The notes beneath the pieces are model-generated. The model made no database searches and had not been told where the DNA came from. It saw nothing but the letters and a program-made list of their open reading frames with translations. The translations under genes and the position numbers were made by a program. Shown piece by piece: positions 7,650-16,217 of a stretch of 64,000 bases of DNA. The stretch is from Intestinimonas massiliensis (ex Afouda et al. 2020). GTDB lineage: Bacteria > Bacillota > Clostridia > Oscillospirales > Oscillospiraceae. How positions within the stretch are numbered: position 1 is the stretch's first letter; every line of letters starts with the position of its first letter. The stretch covers positions 2,239,704 through 2,303,703 of the forward strand of contig NZ_LR131147.1 in assembly GCF_900626285.1 (NCBI RefSeq), given 5' to 3'.

Positions 7650-8402
7650 TTATGAATATTGCTTCAGCCACAGCTGCCGCAGGCCCAGGAAGGTCAGGTT
7701 GGGCTCCCAGGCGGTGGGTACCCGGAGGAGAGGCCGCACATAGGCGCTGTTGCCCCCGGTGAGTATCACCGTCAGGGGCCCCAGCTGCTCCTCCAGCCGA
7801 GCCACGATGCCCTCAATGGCCCCGGCGGCTCCGTACAGGGCGCCGTAGCGCATACAGGTCTCAGTGTTGGTGCCGATGAGCCCCTCCGGCGGGGAGAGGG
7901 TGATGGGGGGCAGCTGGGCGGCCCTGGCACTGAGGGCGTTCACCGACAGGGACAGGCCGGGCAGGATCATGCCCCCCTGGAACATCCCGTCCGCCCCCAC
8001 CACCGACAGGGTGGTGGCGGTACCCATGTCGAACACCGCCAGGGGCGGGGCGTACCGGCTCAGGGCGGCCACGCAGTCCACCACCCGGTCCATACCCAGG
8101 TTTTTGGCGTCGTAGTGCCCCAGGGGCAGGCCGGTTGGGGTGTTTTTGTCCACCGTCAGCACCGGCTTTCCCGTCAGGGCGGACAGAGCGTCCGCCACCC
8201 TGCCGGTCAGGTCGGGCACCACCGAGGCCAGGGCGGAACCCCGGACGGACCCCGCGCCCGCCAGCAGCTCTCCCAGGGCGGTCTGCCAGCCGGGGCCGTC
8301 CAGGTCCCGGTCGCTGGGCAGGCGCCGGAGAAAGGCCAGCCGCTCTCCGGCAAAGCCGGCTACGGCAACGGTGGTGTTGCCGATGTCAACGGTCAGCAGC
8401 AT
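7650..8402 (-). CDS. coaX: Type III pantothenate kinase
   Basis: Phosphorylates pantothenate with ATP, the first step of coenzyme A synthesis. The 250-residue protein has the ASKHA-fold elements of the CoaX family: DIGNTT at residues 6-11 (phosphate loop), GMDRVVDCVAA near 103 (pantothenate-binding Asp-Arg), FDMGTATTLSVV near 124 with the catalytic Asp, GGMILPGLSLS, and TGGNSAY near the end. The start is the ATG at 8402, three bases after the stop of the transporter gene upstream, so the two are co-transcribed. CoaX enzymes are generally not feedback-inhibited by CoA. Confidence 0.95.
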   Translation of the reverse strand: MLLTVDIGNTTVAVAGFAGERLAFLRRLPSDRDLDGPGWQTALGELLAGAGSVRGSALASVVPDLTGRVADALSALTGKPVLTVDKNTPTGLPLGHYDAKNLGMDRVVDCVAALSRYAPPLAVFDMGTATTLSVVGADGMFQGGMILPGLSLSVNALSARAAQLPPITLSPPEGLIGTNTETCMRYGALYGAAGAIEGIVARLEEQLGPLTVILTGGNSAYVRPLLRVPTAWEPNLTFLGLRQLWLKQYS

Positions 8403-8405
8403 GGC

Positions 8406-9101
8406 TCAGGCCAGCTCGGCCGCGGCGGCGGGCACTTTTTTCTGCTCCAGCTTCAGGGCCTTCACCAGGGGCACGCACACGGCGGGGGTGACCGCGGCGG
8501 CCACAATGGCCTCGGGGATGCCGTTGGCGGCCACGATGCCCAGGATGAAGCCGGTGATGGCCTCGGCAGGGATGCCCTGGGCGGCGGCGTAGGCCTCGGT
8601 GAAGATGACGCCGATGGAGCCCATGACCAGGGCGGTGTTGGTCAGGGCCCCCACAATGCCGGCCAGCACCAGGGAGATGGTCTGGACGCCGGTATTGCGC
8701 TTACCGGGCAGGTGCCTGAACAGGGCGTATACCAGCCAGGGGGAGACACCCACCAGGATCCGGGGCACGAAGCAGATGAACAGGGCCCAGGGGCTGCCCC
8801 GGTCCAGGCCGGGGACGGGGATGAAGGGGGAAAAGACAAAGGAGGACAGACCGGGCACCAGCGTGTTTTTGATCATGCTGGACAGGCCGAACATACCGCC
8901 CAGGAAGGCGCCCTTTCTGGGGCCCAGCAGAATGGAGCCGATGATCACGGGCACGTGGAGTATGGTGGCCTTGATGACCGGCAGGTCGATAAGGCCCAGC
9001 GGCGTGAAGGTAAGCAGGAAAATGATGGCGGTAAACATGGCCAGAATGGCCAGGCTCTGCACCTGCTTGGTGCGCTGAGCGCGGGTTTGGGCGGTTTTCA
9101 T
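8406..9101 (-). CDS. panT: ECF transporter S component, pantothenate (PanT-like)
   Basis: Substrate-binding membrane subunit of an energy-coupling-factor vitamin importer. It has about six hydrophobic helices and 231 residues; the N-terminal helix follows KQVQSLAILAMFTAII, the typical start of S components, where the conserved alanines contact the shared EcfT subunit. The assignment to pantothenate rests mainly on context: it is co-transcribed with coaX and divergent from coaBC. The ATG at 9101 lies nine bases after GGAGG; a TTG six bases upstream is less likely. EcfA and EcfT are not in the window. A substrate other than pantothenate is possible. Confidence 0.8.
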   Translation of the reverse strand: MKTAQTRAQRTKQVQSLAILAMFTAIIFLLTFTPLGLIDLPVIKATILHVPVIIGSILLGPRKGAFLGGMFGLSSMIKNTLVPGLSSFVFSPFIPVPGLDRGSPWALFICFVPRILVGVSPWLVYALFRHLPGKRNTGVQTISLVLAGIVGALTNTALVMGSIGVIFTEAYAAAQGIPAEAITGFILGIVAANGIPEAIVAAAVTPAVCVPLVKALKLEQKKVPAAAAELA

Positions 9102-9235
9102 ATGCAATTACCTCCTGCTGCCGTTCCCACCTGTGGGATACAGCGCAAAATTTGATGGGCGGTCTGGGGCGGGGGAGTGGACCTGCCGTCTCCCTCCGGG
9201 AGTACAGCGGTCCGCCGTCCGGGACAGCCGAGGCC

Positions 9236-9264
9236 ATTATACCGGGTATACCCCCAAAATGCAA
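9236..9264 (-). promoter_or_regulatory. Sigma-A promoter of panT-coaX
   Basis: TTGCAT (9264-9259), 17-bp spacer, consensus TATAAT (9241-9236). The spacer holds a short palindrome, GGGTATACCC, that could be an operator. Confidence 0.85.
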
Positions 9265-9272
9265 TCCCAATG

Positions 9273-9301
9273 TGGAAAAGGGAGCGGTGGTCTGATATAA
9301 T
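9273..9301 (+). promoter_or_regulatory. Promoter of coaBC
   Basis: Consensus -10 TATAAT (9296-9301) with a weak -35 (TGGAAA at 9273-9278, 17-bp spacer). It is back-to-back with the panT promoter, so the CoA genes may share control from this 230-bp region. Confidence 0.6.
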
Positions 9302-9331
9302 TGGGGGACAACCTGCAAAGGAGAGAACCAT

Positions 9332-10534
9332 ATGCTGAAGGGAAAGACTGTGCTGCTGTGTGTCACCGGCGGCATTGCCTGCTATAAATCCGCCTCCCTG
9401 GCCTCGGCCCTGGTGAAGCAGGGGGCCAACGTCCAGGTGCTGATGACCAGAAACGCCACCGAGTTCATCGGTCCCCACACCTTTGAATCCCTGACGGGCA
9501 ACCGGGTGAGCGTGGACACCTTTGACCGCAACTATCAGTTCCAGGTGGAGCACATCGCCCTGGCCGACCAGGCCGACGCGGTGCTGGTGGCTCCCGCCAC
9601 CGCCAACGTGCTGGCCAAGCTGGCCCACGGCCTGGCCGACGACATGCTCACCACCACCGTGCTGGCCTGCGGCTGCCCCAAGCTGGCGGCCCCCGCCATG
9701 AACACCCGGATGTATGAGAACCCGGTGACCCAGGACAACCTGGACATTTTGCGCAAGTACGGCTGGGAGATCATCGAGCCCGCCAGCGGCCGGCTGGCCT
9801 GCGGCGCGGTGGGGAAGGGGAAGATGCCCGAGCCGGAGGACCTGCTGGAATATCTGGACCACGCGGTGGGCCATGAGAAGGACATGACCGGCCTGCGGGT
9901 GCTGGTCACCGCCGGGCCCACCCAGGAGGCCCTGGACCCGGTGCGCTATCTCACCAATCACTCCACCGGGAAGATGGGCTACGCCATCGCCAGAGCCGCC
10001 GCCGCCCGTGGGGCCCAGGTCACCCTGGTGTCCGGCCCCACCAGCCTGAAAAAGCCCCTGTGTGTGGATACGGTGGATATTGTGTCCGCCCAGGACATGT
10101 TTGAGGCGGTCACCGGCCGGGCGTCTCAGCAGGATATCATCATCAAGGCCGCCGCCGTGGCCGACTACCGGCCCGCCGCTGTAGCGGAGGACAAGATCAA
10201 GAAGAGCGGCGCCGACGCCGACCTGGCCCTGCCCCTGGCCCGCACGAAGGATATTCTGGCCTGGCTGGGGGAGCACAAGGCGCCCGGCCAGTTCCTGTGC
10301 GGCTTTTCCATGGAGACCAGGGACATGGTGGAAAACTCCCGCAGGAAGCTGGAGAAGAAGCACCTGGACCTGATTGCTGCCAACAATCTGAAGGACCCGG
10401 GGGCGGGCTTCGGGGTGTCCACCAACCTGCTCACCCTCATCAGCCCGGACGAGCTGGTGGAGCTCCCCCTCATGAGCAAGGAGGAGGCCGCCCACGCCCT
10501 GCTGGACCACATCCTGGCCCGCCGGGGATCCTAG
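9332..10534 (+). CDS. coaBC: Bifunctional phosphopantothenoylcysteine decarboxylase / phosphopantothenate-cysteine ligase
   Basis: Carries out two successive CoA-synthesis steps: ligation of cysteine to 4'-phosphopantothenate (CoaB) and decarboxylation to phosphopantetheine (CoaC). The 400-residue fusion has the N-terminal flavoprotein domain (GGIACYKS near residue 14, VEHIALADQAD with the catalytic His, PAMNTRMYENP near 128) and the C-terminal synthetase domain from about residue 188 (VTAGPTQEALDPVR, NHSTGKMG, KAAAVADYRP). The ATG follows AAGGAGAG. It is divergent from panT-coaX, so three CoA-pathway genes are clustered, and it ends at a bidirectional terminator. Confidence 0.96.
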   Translation: MLKGKTVLLCVTGGIACYKSASLASALVKQGANVQVLMTRNATEFIGPHTFESLTGNRVSVDTFDRNYQFQVEHIALADQADAVLVAPATANVLAKLAHGLADDMLTTTVLACGCPKLAAPAMNTRMYENPVTQDNLDILRKYGWEIIEPASGRLACGAVGKGKMPEPEDLLEYLDHAVGHEKDMTGLRVLVTAGPTQEALDPVRYLTNHSTGKMGYAIARAAAARGAQVTLVSGPTSLKKPLCVDTVDIVSAQDMFEAVTGRASQQDIIIKAAAVADYRPAAVAEDKIKKSGADADLALPLARTKDILAWLGEHKAPGQFLCGFSMETRDMVENSRRKLEKKHLDLIAANNLKDPGAGFGVSTNLLTLISPDELVELPLMSKEEAAHALLDHILARRGS

Positions 10535-10539
10535 ATATA

Positions 10540-10577
10540 AAAAATGCGGGAGCGACAGGTGTCGCTCCCGCGTTTTT
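10540..10577. terminator. Bidirectional terminator between coaBC and the M23 peptidase gene
   Basis: Perfect 10-bp stem CGGGAGCGAC with an AGGT loop (10547-10570), flanked by A's on the left and GCGTTTTTT on the right. Confidence 0.85.
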
Positions 10578-10585
10578 TATTTGCT

Positions 10586-12046
10586 TCAGTTCAGGTAGGA
10601 CAGGGGGTTGACCGGCGTGCCGTTGATCTGCATCTCAAAGTGGCAGTGGTTGCCGGTGGACCGCCCGGTGGAACCCACCCTGGCGATGGCCTGACCCTGA
10701 TACACATGGTCGCCGGCGGAGACCAGCAGGCTGGAGCAGTGGGCGTAGATGGTGCGCACGCCGTTGCCGTGGTCGATGACCACATACTTGCCGAAACTCC
10801 AGTAGCTTCCGGTGCCGGTGCCCGACCACACCACCGTGCCGCCGTCGGAGGCCTTGATGGTGGTGCCGTAGGAGGTGGCGATATCCAGACCGTCATGATA
10901 GCTGTAGGAGCCGAAGACGGAGCGGTAGCCGAAGGAAGAGGTGATGTGACCGTATACCGGCCAGATGTAGGTGCCGGTGGGGTACCAGCTGGGCCGCACC
11001 TTGGTGCCCACGGCAATGACCTTGTTGGTAGCCTCCCGGGTGACCTGGGTGGAGAGCACGGTGCGCTCCTGCTCCACGCCGTTCAGGTAGGAGATGTCGG
11101 CGTTGATGATCTGCTCACCGGGGACGCCCTCGTCCAGTACCTTGGTCTGGCCCTGGAACATGGTGTCGTCCTCCACCTCCACCACCGGGCAGTCAATGGA
11201 CTGGGTGTAGGTCACGTTGTCCACCGTCTTGACCGACAGGAAGGGGATCTCCTCCTTCACGTTGAGGAGCTGGCCGATGTAGATGTTGTTGATGTCCACG
11301 TCGGGATTGAGGGCCTCCATCTCGGAGACCGTCATGCCGTTGTCCAGGGCGATCTGCATGAAGGTGTCGCCCTTCTGTACCTCATATACCGTCTGGCCGT
11401 TGGTGTTGGCGGTCAGGGAATCCAGCATCACCTGGGTGTCCTGATTCACGTCGGAGGCGGTGTACTGATGGGAGATGGACACCGTGCCCACGAATTCGGA
11501 GGAGACGGTGTTTTCATTGACGTAGGCCGCCTTCACCTGGTCCAGCACCCCGTCCAGCACGGAGCGGTCCTGGGCGGCGCCGATGAACTGGCCGTCCACC
11601 GTCAGCACGTAGTTTTTCATCACCTCGCCGATCTGGTCGAACAGATAGGTCTCAAACTGAGGGGTGGGGGTGATGTTTTCCGGCTCGGTCAGGGCAAACT
11701 CATAGGTGAAGTCGCTGTCCAGGGTGTAGTCATAGCCCAGGATCTCAGAGGCCCGGGCCTCTACCCGGTCCACCGCGTCCTCAAACACCTGGGGATCGGA
11801 CACCGTGCCCAGCACGATGCCGTTCTGCTCCACCACGTAGGCGGGGGTGTACACCGTGGCCACGATGGCGGCCACGCCGATGACGGCGGCGGCGGCAAAG
11901 AAGTTCAGCGGACTGACAAGCCGCCGTTCACCCGCGGTGGCGGTGTCCAGGCGGCGCTGCAGAAGCTCCAGCCGCTGCCGGAGCTGCCCCAGCCTGGCCT
12001 GGACGTTGGACCCGTCCCAGCGGGGAAGATGAAGGATCGATTCCAT
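10586..12046 (-). CDS. LysM / G5 / M23 cell-wall endopeptidase
   Basis: Membrane-anchored peptidoglycan hydrolase of 486 residues. Domain order: a cytoplasmic stretch, one transmembrane helix near residues 49-70, an extracytoplasmic linker, a LysM-like repeat (YEVQKGDTFMQIALDNGMTV near 225), a G5-like region (about 270-345) and a C-terminal M23 metalloprotease. The zinc ligands are visible as H384/D388 (YHDGLD) and HCH at 467-469, so the lysostaphin-type active site is complete. It should cleave cross-links between stem peptides during growth or sporulation. The upstream promoter is overlapped by several TGTTACA-type elements, which may place it under envelope-stress control (an inference). 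Confidence 0.9.
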   Translation of the reverse strand: MESILHLPRWDGSNVQARLGQLRQRLELLQRRLDTATAGERRLVSPLNFFAAAAVIGVAAIVATVYTPAYVVEQNGIVLGTVSDPQVFEDAVDRVEARASEILGYDYTLDSDFTYEFALTEPENITPTPQFETYLFDQIGEVMKNYVLTVDGQFIGAAQDRSVLDGVLDQVKAAYVNENTVSSEFVGTVSISHQYTASDVNQDTQVMLDSLTANTNGQTVYEVQKGDTFMQIALDNGMTVSEMEALNPDVDINNIYIGQLLNVKEEIPFLSVKTVDNVTYTQSIDCPVVEVEDDTMFQGQTKVLDEGVPGEQIINADISYLNGVEQERTVLSTQVTREATNKVIAVGTKVRPSWYPTGTYIWPVYGHITSSFGYRSVFGSYSYHDGLDIATSYGTTIKASDGGTVVWSGTGTGSYWSFGKYVVIDHGNGVRTIYAHCSSLLVSAGDHVYQGQAIARVGSTGRSTGNHCHFEMQINGTPVNPLSYLN

Positions 12047-12083
12047 AAAGGGGATACCCTCCCGTTCTGTTAAGGTTGGTATG

Positions 12084-12140
12084 GTTACAGCCTGGTGGCT
12101 GATTGTAACAGATCAGTAAGAATGGTTACAAATTGTTACA
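12084..12140. promoter_or_regulatory. Cluster of TGTAAC/GTTACA elements upstream of the M23 gene
   Basis: Four copies of GTTACA or its complement at 12084, 12104, 12125 and 12135; the last two are direct repeats with a 10-bp period directly downstream of the -10 box. They resemble the TGTWAH half-sites of WalR-type regulators of wall hydrolases, though WalR sites normally have an 11-bp period. Confidence 0.4.
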
Positions 12141-12146
12141 AGGCGT

Positions 12147-12175
12147 ATAATACACGCTTTTTACGGAAAAGTCAA
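12147..12175 (-). promoter_or_regulatory. Sigma-A promoter of the M23 peptidase gene
   Basis: TTGACT (12175-12170), 17-bp spacer, TATTAT (12152-12147). The predicted start near 12140 lies inside the GTTACA direct repeats, so a bound regulator would act as a repressor. Confidence 0.8.
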
Positions 12176-12261
12176 GGCTTACGTGCAAAAAAGACAAATT
12201 ATGGCGGTTTTAGGGGCCGCGGAATAGGGAAATACGATATCTAGTGGGTCGGCCGACGAAA

Positions 12262-12301
12262 TAAAAAACAGGAGCACCCCCGAAGGAATGCTCCTGTTTT
12301 G
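12262..12301 (-). terminator. Terminator of pta
   Basis: Stem AAAACAGGAGCA paired with TGCTCCTGTTTT around the loop at 12280-12286, giving a T-run on the minus strand after the pta stop. The 60 bases to its left, up to the M23 promoter, show nothing else. Confidence 0.8.
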
Positions 12302-12309
12302 CGCAAAAC

Positions 12310-13293
12310 TTAGGCCAGAGCCGCGGTGATGATGGCCATGGAGTAGACCTCCTGGGCGTTGCAGCCGCGGGACAGGTCGTTGATGGGGGCGTTCAGGCCC
12401 AGCAGGATGGGGCCGTACGCGGCGAAGTTGCCCAGACGCTGGGCGATCTTGTAGCCGATGTTGCCGGCGTTGATGTTGGGGAAGATAAAGGTGTTGGCGT
12501 AGCCGGCCACCGGGGAGCCGGGGAACTTCAGCTGGCCCACAGTGGGGGAGACGGCGGCGTCAAACTGCATCTCGCCGTCGATGGCCAGATCGGGGGCAGC
12601 GGCCTTGGCCTTGGCGCAGGCGTTGCGCATCTTGTCCACGGTGTCGCCCTTGCCGGAGCCGTGGGTGGAGTAGCTCAGATAGGCCACCTTGGGGTCGATG
12701 CCGAAGATCTTGGCGCACTTGGCGCACTCCAGGCCGATCTCCACCAGCTCGTCCTCGGTGGGGTCGATGTTGATGGCACAGTCGCCCATGGCCAGCACGG
12801 TGTTGTCGCCCACGCCCTCACGGACCATGATGAAGCAGGAGGACACGATCTTGTTGCCCGGCTTGGTCTTGACCAGCTGCAGGGCGGGACGGACGGTGTC
12901 GGCGGTGGAGTAAGTAGCGCCGCCCAGCAGGCAGTCGGCCACGCCCATCTTCACCAGCATGGTGCCGAAGTAGTTGCCCTTCTTCAGAGCGGCACGGCAC
13001 TCGTCGGCGGTCATCTTGCCCTTGCGGAGCTCCACCATGGTCTCCACCATCTTCTCCATGTCGGGGTAGGTATCGGGATCAATGATCTCGGCGCCCCGGA
13101 TGTTGAAGCCGGCGTCCTCAGCGGCGGCCTTCACCTCGTCCTCCTTGCCGATCAGAATGGGGGTCAGGAAGGTGCCGGCCAGCAGGCGGGCGCTGGCCTC
13201 CAGGATACGGGCATCGGTGCCCTCGGTGAACACGATGCGCTTGGGGCTCTTCTTCAGAGTATCGATGAGCTGCTGGAACATATGAATGGCCAT
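12310..13293 (-). CDS. pta: Phosphate acetyltransferase
   Basis: Converts acetyl-CoA and phosphate to acetyl phosphate and CoA; with acetate kinase (not in the window) it makes ATP and acetate. It is a single-domain short Pta of 327 residues with the expected blocks RIVFTEGTDARIL near residue 18, GMVKMGVADCLLGGATYSTADTVRPALQ read in parts near 115-140, GDCAINIDPT, and the C-terminal NDLSRGCNAQEVYSMA. An ATG at 13302 overlaps the GGAGG site, so the start is the ATG at 13293, nine bases after it. Its promoter has consensus TATAAT, and the gene is divergent from the XRE regulator. Confidence 0.95.
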   Translation of the reverse strand: MAIHMFQQLIDTLKKSPKRIVFTEGTDARILEASARLLAGTFLTPILIGKEDEVKAAAEDAGFNIRGAEIIDPDTYPDMEKMVETMVELRKGKMTADECRAALKKGNYFGTMLVKMGVADCLLGGATYSTADTVRPALQLVKTKPGNKIVSSCFIMVREGVGDNTVLAMGDCAINIDPTEDELVEIGLECAKCAKIFGIDPKVAYLSYSTHGSGKGDTVDKMRNACAKAKAAAPDLAIDGEMQFDAAVSPTVGQLKFPGSPVAGYANTFIFPNINAGNIGYKIAQRLGNFAAYGPILLGLNAPINDLSRGCNAQEVYSMAIITAALA

Positions 13294-13354
13294 TGGTATC
13301 ATCCTCCGTCAATCAGTACAAAACCAGATTTGCCGTCTATGCGGCGGTACCAGT

Positions 13355-13384
13355 ATTATACACCCATCAGTCTACAAACTACAA
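13355..13384 (-). promoter_or_regulatory. Promoter of pta
   Basis: TTGTAG (13384-13379), 18-bp spacer, TATAAT (13360-13355). Confidence 0.7.
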
Positions 13385-13417
13385 TGCCAAAAGGTATAAG
13401 ATTGTGGAAAAATCCAC

Positions 13418-13446
13418 TTTACTTTTTGTATTCACCCATATATACT
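13418..13446 (+). promoter_or_regulatory. Promoter of the XRE regulator gene
   Basis: TTTACT (13418-13423), 17-bp spacer, TATACT (13441-13446), about 30 bp before the start codon. Confidence 0.7.
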
Positions 13447-13475
13447 ATACCTACTGTTTTTGAACGAGGTGTGCT

Positions 13476-14174
13476 ATGAGTTCTGATTTTTCCCGCTGCC
13501 TGTCCCTGCTGCGGCAGGAGAAGGGCATCTCACAGAGAGCGGCGGCCAAAGAGCTGGGGATCAGCCAGGCGCTGCTCTCTCACTATGAAAACGGCGTGCG
13601 TGAACCGGGTCTGGCCTTTGTCATCAAGGCCTGCAATTACTATAATGTGTCGGCGGACTTCCTGCTGGGCCGCACCCTGAGCCGGGACGGCACCACCATC
13701 GCCGCCGAGGAGCTGTACGACTACTCCGCCGAGAAGGACAACGTGCTCCACGGCTCCATCCTGGCCACCCTGAACAAGAAGCTGCTGGTGAACTCCATCG
13801 GCGTACTTTTCGACCTGTTGGGCAAGACCGGGAAGAAGGAGGCCATCAACGCCGCCGCCGACTACCTGGGCACCGCCATCTACAAGCTGTTCCGCCACCT
13901 GTACCGGGCGGACGGCACCCAGAATGAGGACTTCTTCTCCGTCCCCGCCCGGCAGTTCATGGCGGGCATCCCCTTTGCCGACATGATCTGCACCGAGTCG
14001 GAGTATGTGGACGCCCTGGCCTGCCACGCCAAGGAGAAGGGGACCTTCCCCCCCATGAACAACGATGCCCTGATGGAGAACTACCCCGGGTTGTACCAGT
14101 CCCTGCTCCAGATCATTCACACCACCGGGGAGCGGGTGAACTGCCGGGGGAGAGCCCGGAAGGAAAAGAACTGA
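13476..14174 (+). CDS. XRE-family transcriptional regulator
   Basis: A 232-residue protein with an N-terminal Cro/CI-type helix-turn-helix (LRQEKGISQRAAAKELGISQ at about residues 12-31, then YENGVREPG) and a helical C-terminal domain of unknown ligand. The pattern, ending in SADFLLGRT after the HTH, is widespread in clostridial regulators. The ATG follows GAGGTG. It is divergent from pta and upstream of lepA, but a repeat-containing spacer separates it from lepA and no terminator is obvious. Its targets cannot be predicted; regulation of the divergent pta promoter is a reasonable guess. Confidence 0.85.
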   Translation: MSSDFSRCLSLLRQEKGISQRAAAKELGISQALLSHYENGVREPGLAFVIKACNYYNVSADFLLGRTLSRDGTTIAAEELYDYSAEKDNVLHGSILATLNKKLLVNSIGVLFDLLGKTGKKEAINAAADYLGTAIYKLFRHLYRADGTQNEDFFSVPARQFMAGIPFADMICTESEYVDALACHAKEKGTFPPMNNDALMENYPGLYQSLLQIIHTTGERVNCRGRARKEKN

Positions 14175-14187
14175 GACCAGACGAGCC

Positions 14188-14361
14188 TCGGAGGTTTTTT
14201 ATCTATGACCGATCGCGTCCTCGCAAGCTCCGTATCCCTCGCTTCCCCCTGACGGAGAAAGCTCGCTCACTCCGCTGCTCGTCCTTTCCAAATCAAACCC
14301 GCTTCGCTGGGCTTTGATTTGGTTTATCCCCCCTATCGGAGGTTTTTGTCTATGACCGATC
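14188..14361 (+). repeat. Duplicated lepA ribosome-binding site and start, flanking a 121-bp insert
   Basis: The segment at 14188-14214 (TCGGAGG, T-run, TCTATGACCGATC) recurs at 14336-14361 with one indel and one substitution; the second copy is the true lepA translation start. The first copy opens a 15-codon mini-ORF (14205-14252). The 121 bp between them ends in a hairpin with a perfect 10-bp stem CCAAATCAAA/TTTGATTTGG (14288-14322). The arrangement resembles an insertion with a long target duplication, or a tandem duplication followed by divergence. Confidence 0.8.
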
Positions 14362-16160
14362 AAAGTAAGATCCGTAATTTTTCAATCATTGCCCATATTG
14401 ACCACGGAAAGTCTACCCTGTCTGACCGGCTGATCGAGCAGTGCAACGCCGTTACCGCCCGGGAGATGGAGTCCCAGCTGCTGGACAACATGGACCTGGA
14501 GCGGGAGCGGGGCATTACCATCAAGGCCCGGGCAGTCAAGCTGAATTACCAGGCCGCCGACGGCTCCACCTATGAGCTCAACCTGATCGACACCCCGGGC
14601 CACGTGGACTTCAACTATGAGGTGTCCCGGTCCCTGGCCGCCTGCGAGGGTGCGGTGCTGGTGGTGGACGCCGCCCAGGGCATCGAGGCCCAGACCCTGG
14701 CCAACACCTACCTGGCCATGGAGCACGACCTGGAGATCCTGCCCGTCGTCAACAAGATCGACCTGCCTGCCGCCGATCCCCAGCGGGTGAAGGACGAGAT
14801 CGAGAACGTCATCGGCATTCCCGCCCAGGACGCCCCCGAGATCTCCGCCAAGGTGGGCATCAATATCCCCGCCGTGCTGGAGGACATTGTGAAGAACATC
14901 CCCGCCCCCAAGGGAGACCCCAAGGCCCCCCTGAAGGCCCTGATCTTCGACAGCCAGTACGACGCCTACCGGGGGGTCATCGTCTACTTCCGGGTGATGG
15001 AGGGCACCATCAAAACCGGCATGAACGTGAAGCTGATGGCCTCCGGCGCCACCTATCAGGTGCTGGAGTGCGGCCACCTGCTGCCCCTGGGCATGGAGCC
15101 CTGCGACGAGCTCATCGCCGGGGAGGTGGGCTACTTTACTGCCTCCATCAAGAACGTGAAGGACACCCAGGTGGGCGACACCATCACCGGGGCGGACAAA
15201 CCCGCTGACGAGCCGCTGCCCGGCTACCGGCCCGCCCGGCCCATGGTGTACTGCGGCATCTACACCGAGGACGGCTCCAAGTATCCCGACCTGCGGGACG
15301 CCCTGGAGAAGCTGCAGCTCAACGACGCCTCTCTGTCCTTTGAGCCGGAATCCTCTGCCGCCCTGGGCTTCGGCTTCCGGTGCGGCTTCTTGGGGATGCT
15401 CCATATGGAGATCATCCAGGAGCGGTTGGAGCGGGAGTTCGACCTGGACCTGATCACCACCCTGCCCTCGGTGATCTACCGCATCACCAAGACCGACGGC
15501 TCGGTGGTCATGGTGGATAACCCCCACAACTACCCCGATCCGGCGGTGATCGCCACGGCGGAGGAGCCCTACGCCAAGGTGTCCATCGTCACGCCCCCCG
15601 ACTATGTGGGCAACATCATGCCCATGTGCCAGGAGCGGCGGGGGGAGTACAAGGACATGCAGTACCTGGACACCAATCTGGTGGAGCTCCACTACTCCAT
15701 GCCGTTGGGGGAGATCATTTACGACTTCTTCGACACTCTGAAGGCCCGCACCAAGGGCTACGCCTCCCTGGACTACGAGATGGACAAGTACGAGCCCTCC
15801 GAGCTGGTGAAGGTGGACCTGCTGCTCAACGGCGACCAGGTGGACGCCCTGTCCTTCATCGCCCACAAGGACAAGGCCTACCCCCGGGCCCGGCGGCTGT
15901 GCGAGAAGCTGAAGGAGAACATCCCCCGCCAGCTCTTTGAGGTGCCGGTGCAGGCCGCCATCGGCGGCAAGATCATTGCCCGGGAAACCGTCAAGGCCAT
16001 GCGGAAGGACGTGCTGGCCAAGTGCTACGGCGGCGACATCACCCGGAAGAAGAAGCTGCTGGAGAAGCAGAAAGAGGGCAAGAAGAAGATGCGCTCTCTG
16101 GGTACGGTCCAGATTCCCACCGAGGCCTTCATGGCCGTGCTCAAGCTGGACGAGGAATGA
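14352..16160 (+). CDS. lepA: Elongation factor 4 (back-translocating GTPase LepA)
   Basis: Ribosome-associated translational GTPase that remodels stalled or mistranslocated ribosomes. The 602-residue protein has the full GTPase motif set (AHIDHGKST at 14-22, RGITIKA, DTPGHVDF near 80, NKID near 135), the EF-G-like domains II, III and V, and the LepA-specific C-terminal domain ending in KKLLEKQKEGKKKMRSLG and IPTEAFMAVLKLD. The ATG at 14352 follows CGGAGG. An upstream copy of the same ribosome-binding site and ATG leads to a stop after 15 codons and may influence expression. A bidirectional terminator follows. Confidence 0.97.
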   Translation: MTDQSKIRNFSIIAHIDHGKSTLSDRLIEQCNAVTAREMESQLLDNMDLERERGITIKARAVKLNYQAADGSTYELNLIDTPGHVDFNYEVSRSLAACEGAVLVVDAAQGIEAQTLANTYLAMEHDLEILPVVNKIDLPAADPQRVKDEIENVIGIPAQDAPEISAKVGINIPAVLEDIVKNIPAPKGDPKAPLKALIFDSQYDAYRGVIVYFRVMEGTIKTGMNVKLMASGATYQVLECGHLLPLGMEPCDELIAGEVGYFTASIKNVKDTQVGDTITGADKPADEPLPGYRPARPMVYCGIYTEDGSKYPDLRDALEKLQLNDASLSFEPESSAALGFGFRCGFLGMLHMEIIQERLEREFDLDLITTLPSVIYRITKTDGSVVMVDNPHNYPDPAVIATAEEPYAKVSIVTPPDYVGNIMPMCQERRGEYKDMQYLDTNLVELHYSMPLGEIIYDFFDTLKARTKGYASLDYEMDKYEPSELVKVDLLLNGDQVDALSFIAHKDKAYPRARRLCEKLKENIPRQLFEVPVQAAIGGKIIARETVKAMRKDVLAKCYGGDITRKKKLLEKQKEGKKKMRSLGTVQIPTEAFMAVLKLDEE

Positions 16161-16161
16161 C

Positions 16162-16201
16162 AAAAAAGACCTGCCGCGATCGTGCGGCAGGTCTTTCCTT
16201 T
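16162..16201. terminator. Bidirectional terminator between lepA and the WG/SLH gene
   Basis: A 13-bp stem AAAGACCTGCCGC with a GATCGT loop region, flanked by AAAAAA and TTTCCTTT, between two convergent genes. Confidence 0.85.
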
Positions 16202-16217
16202 ATACGTGCTTCCGGCG

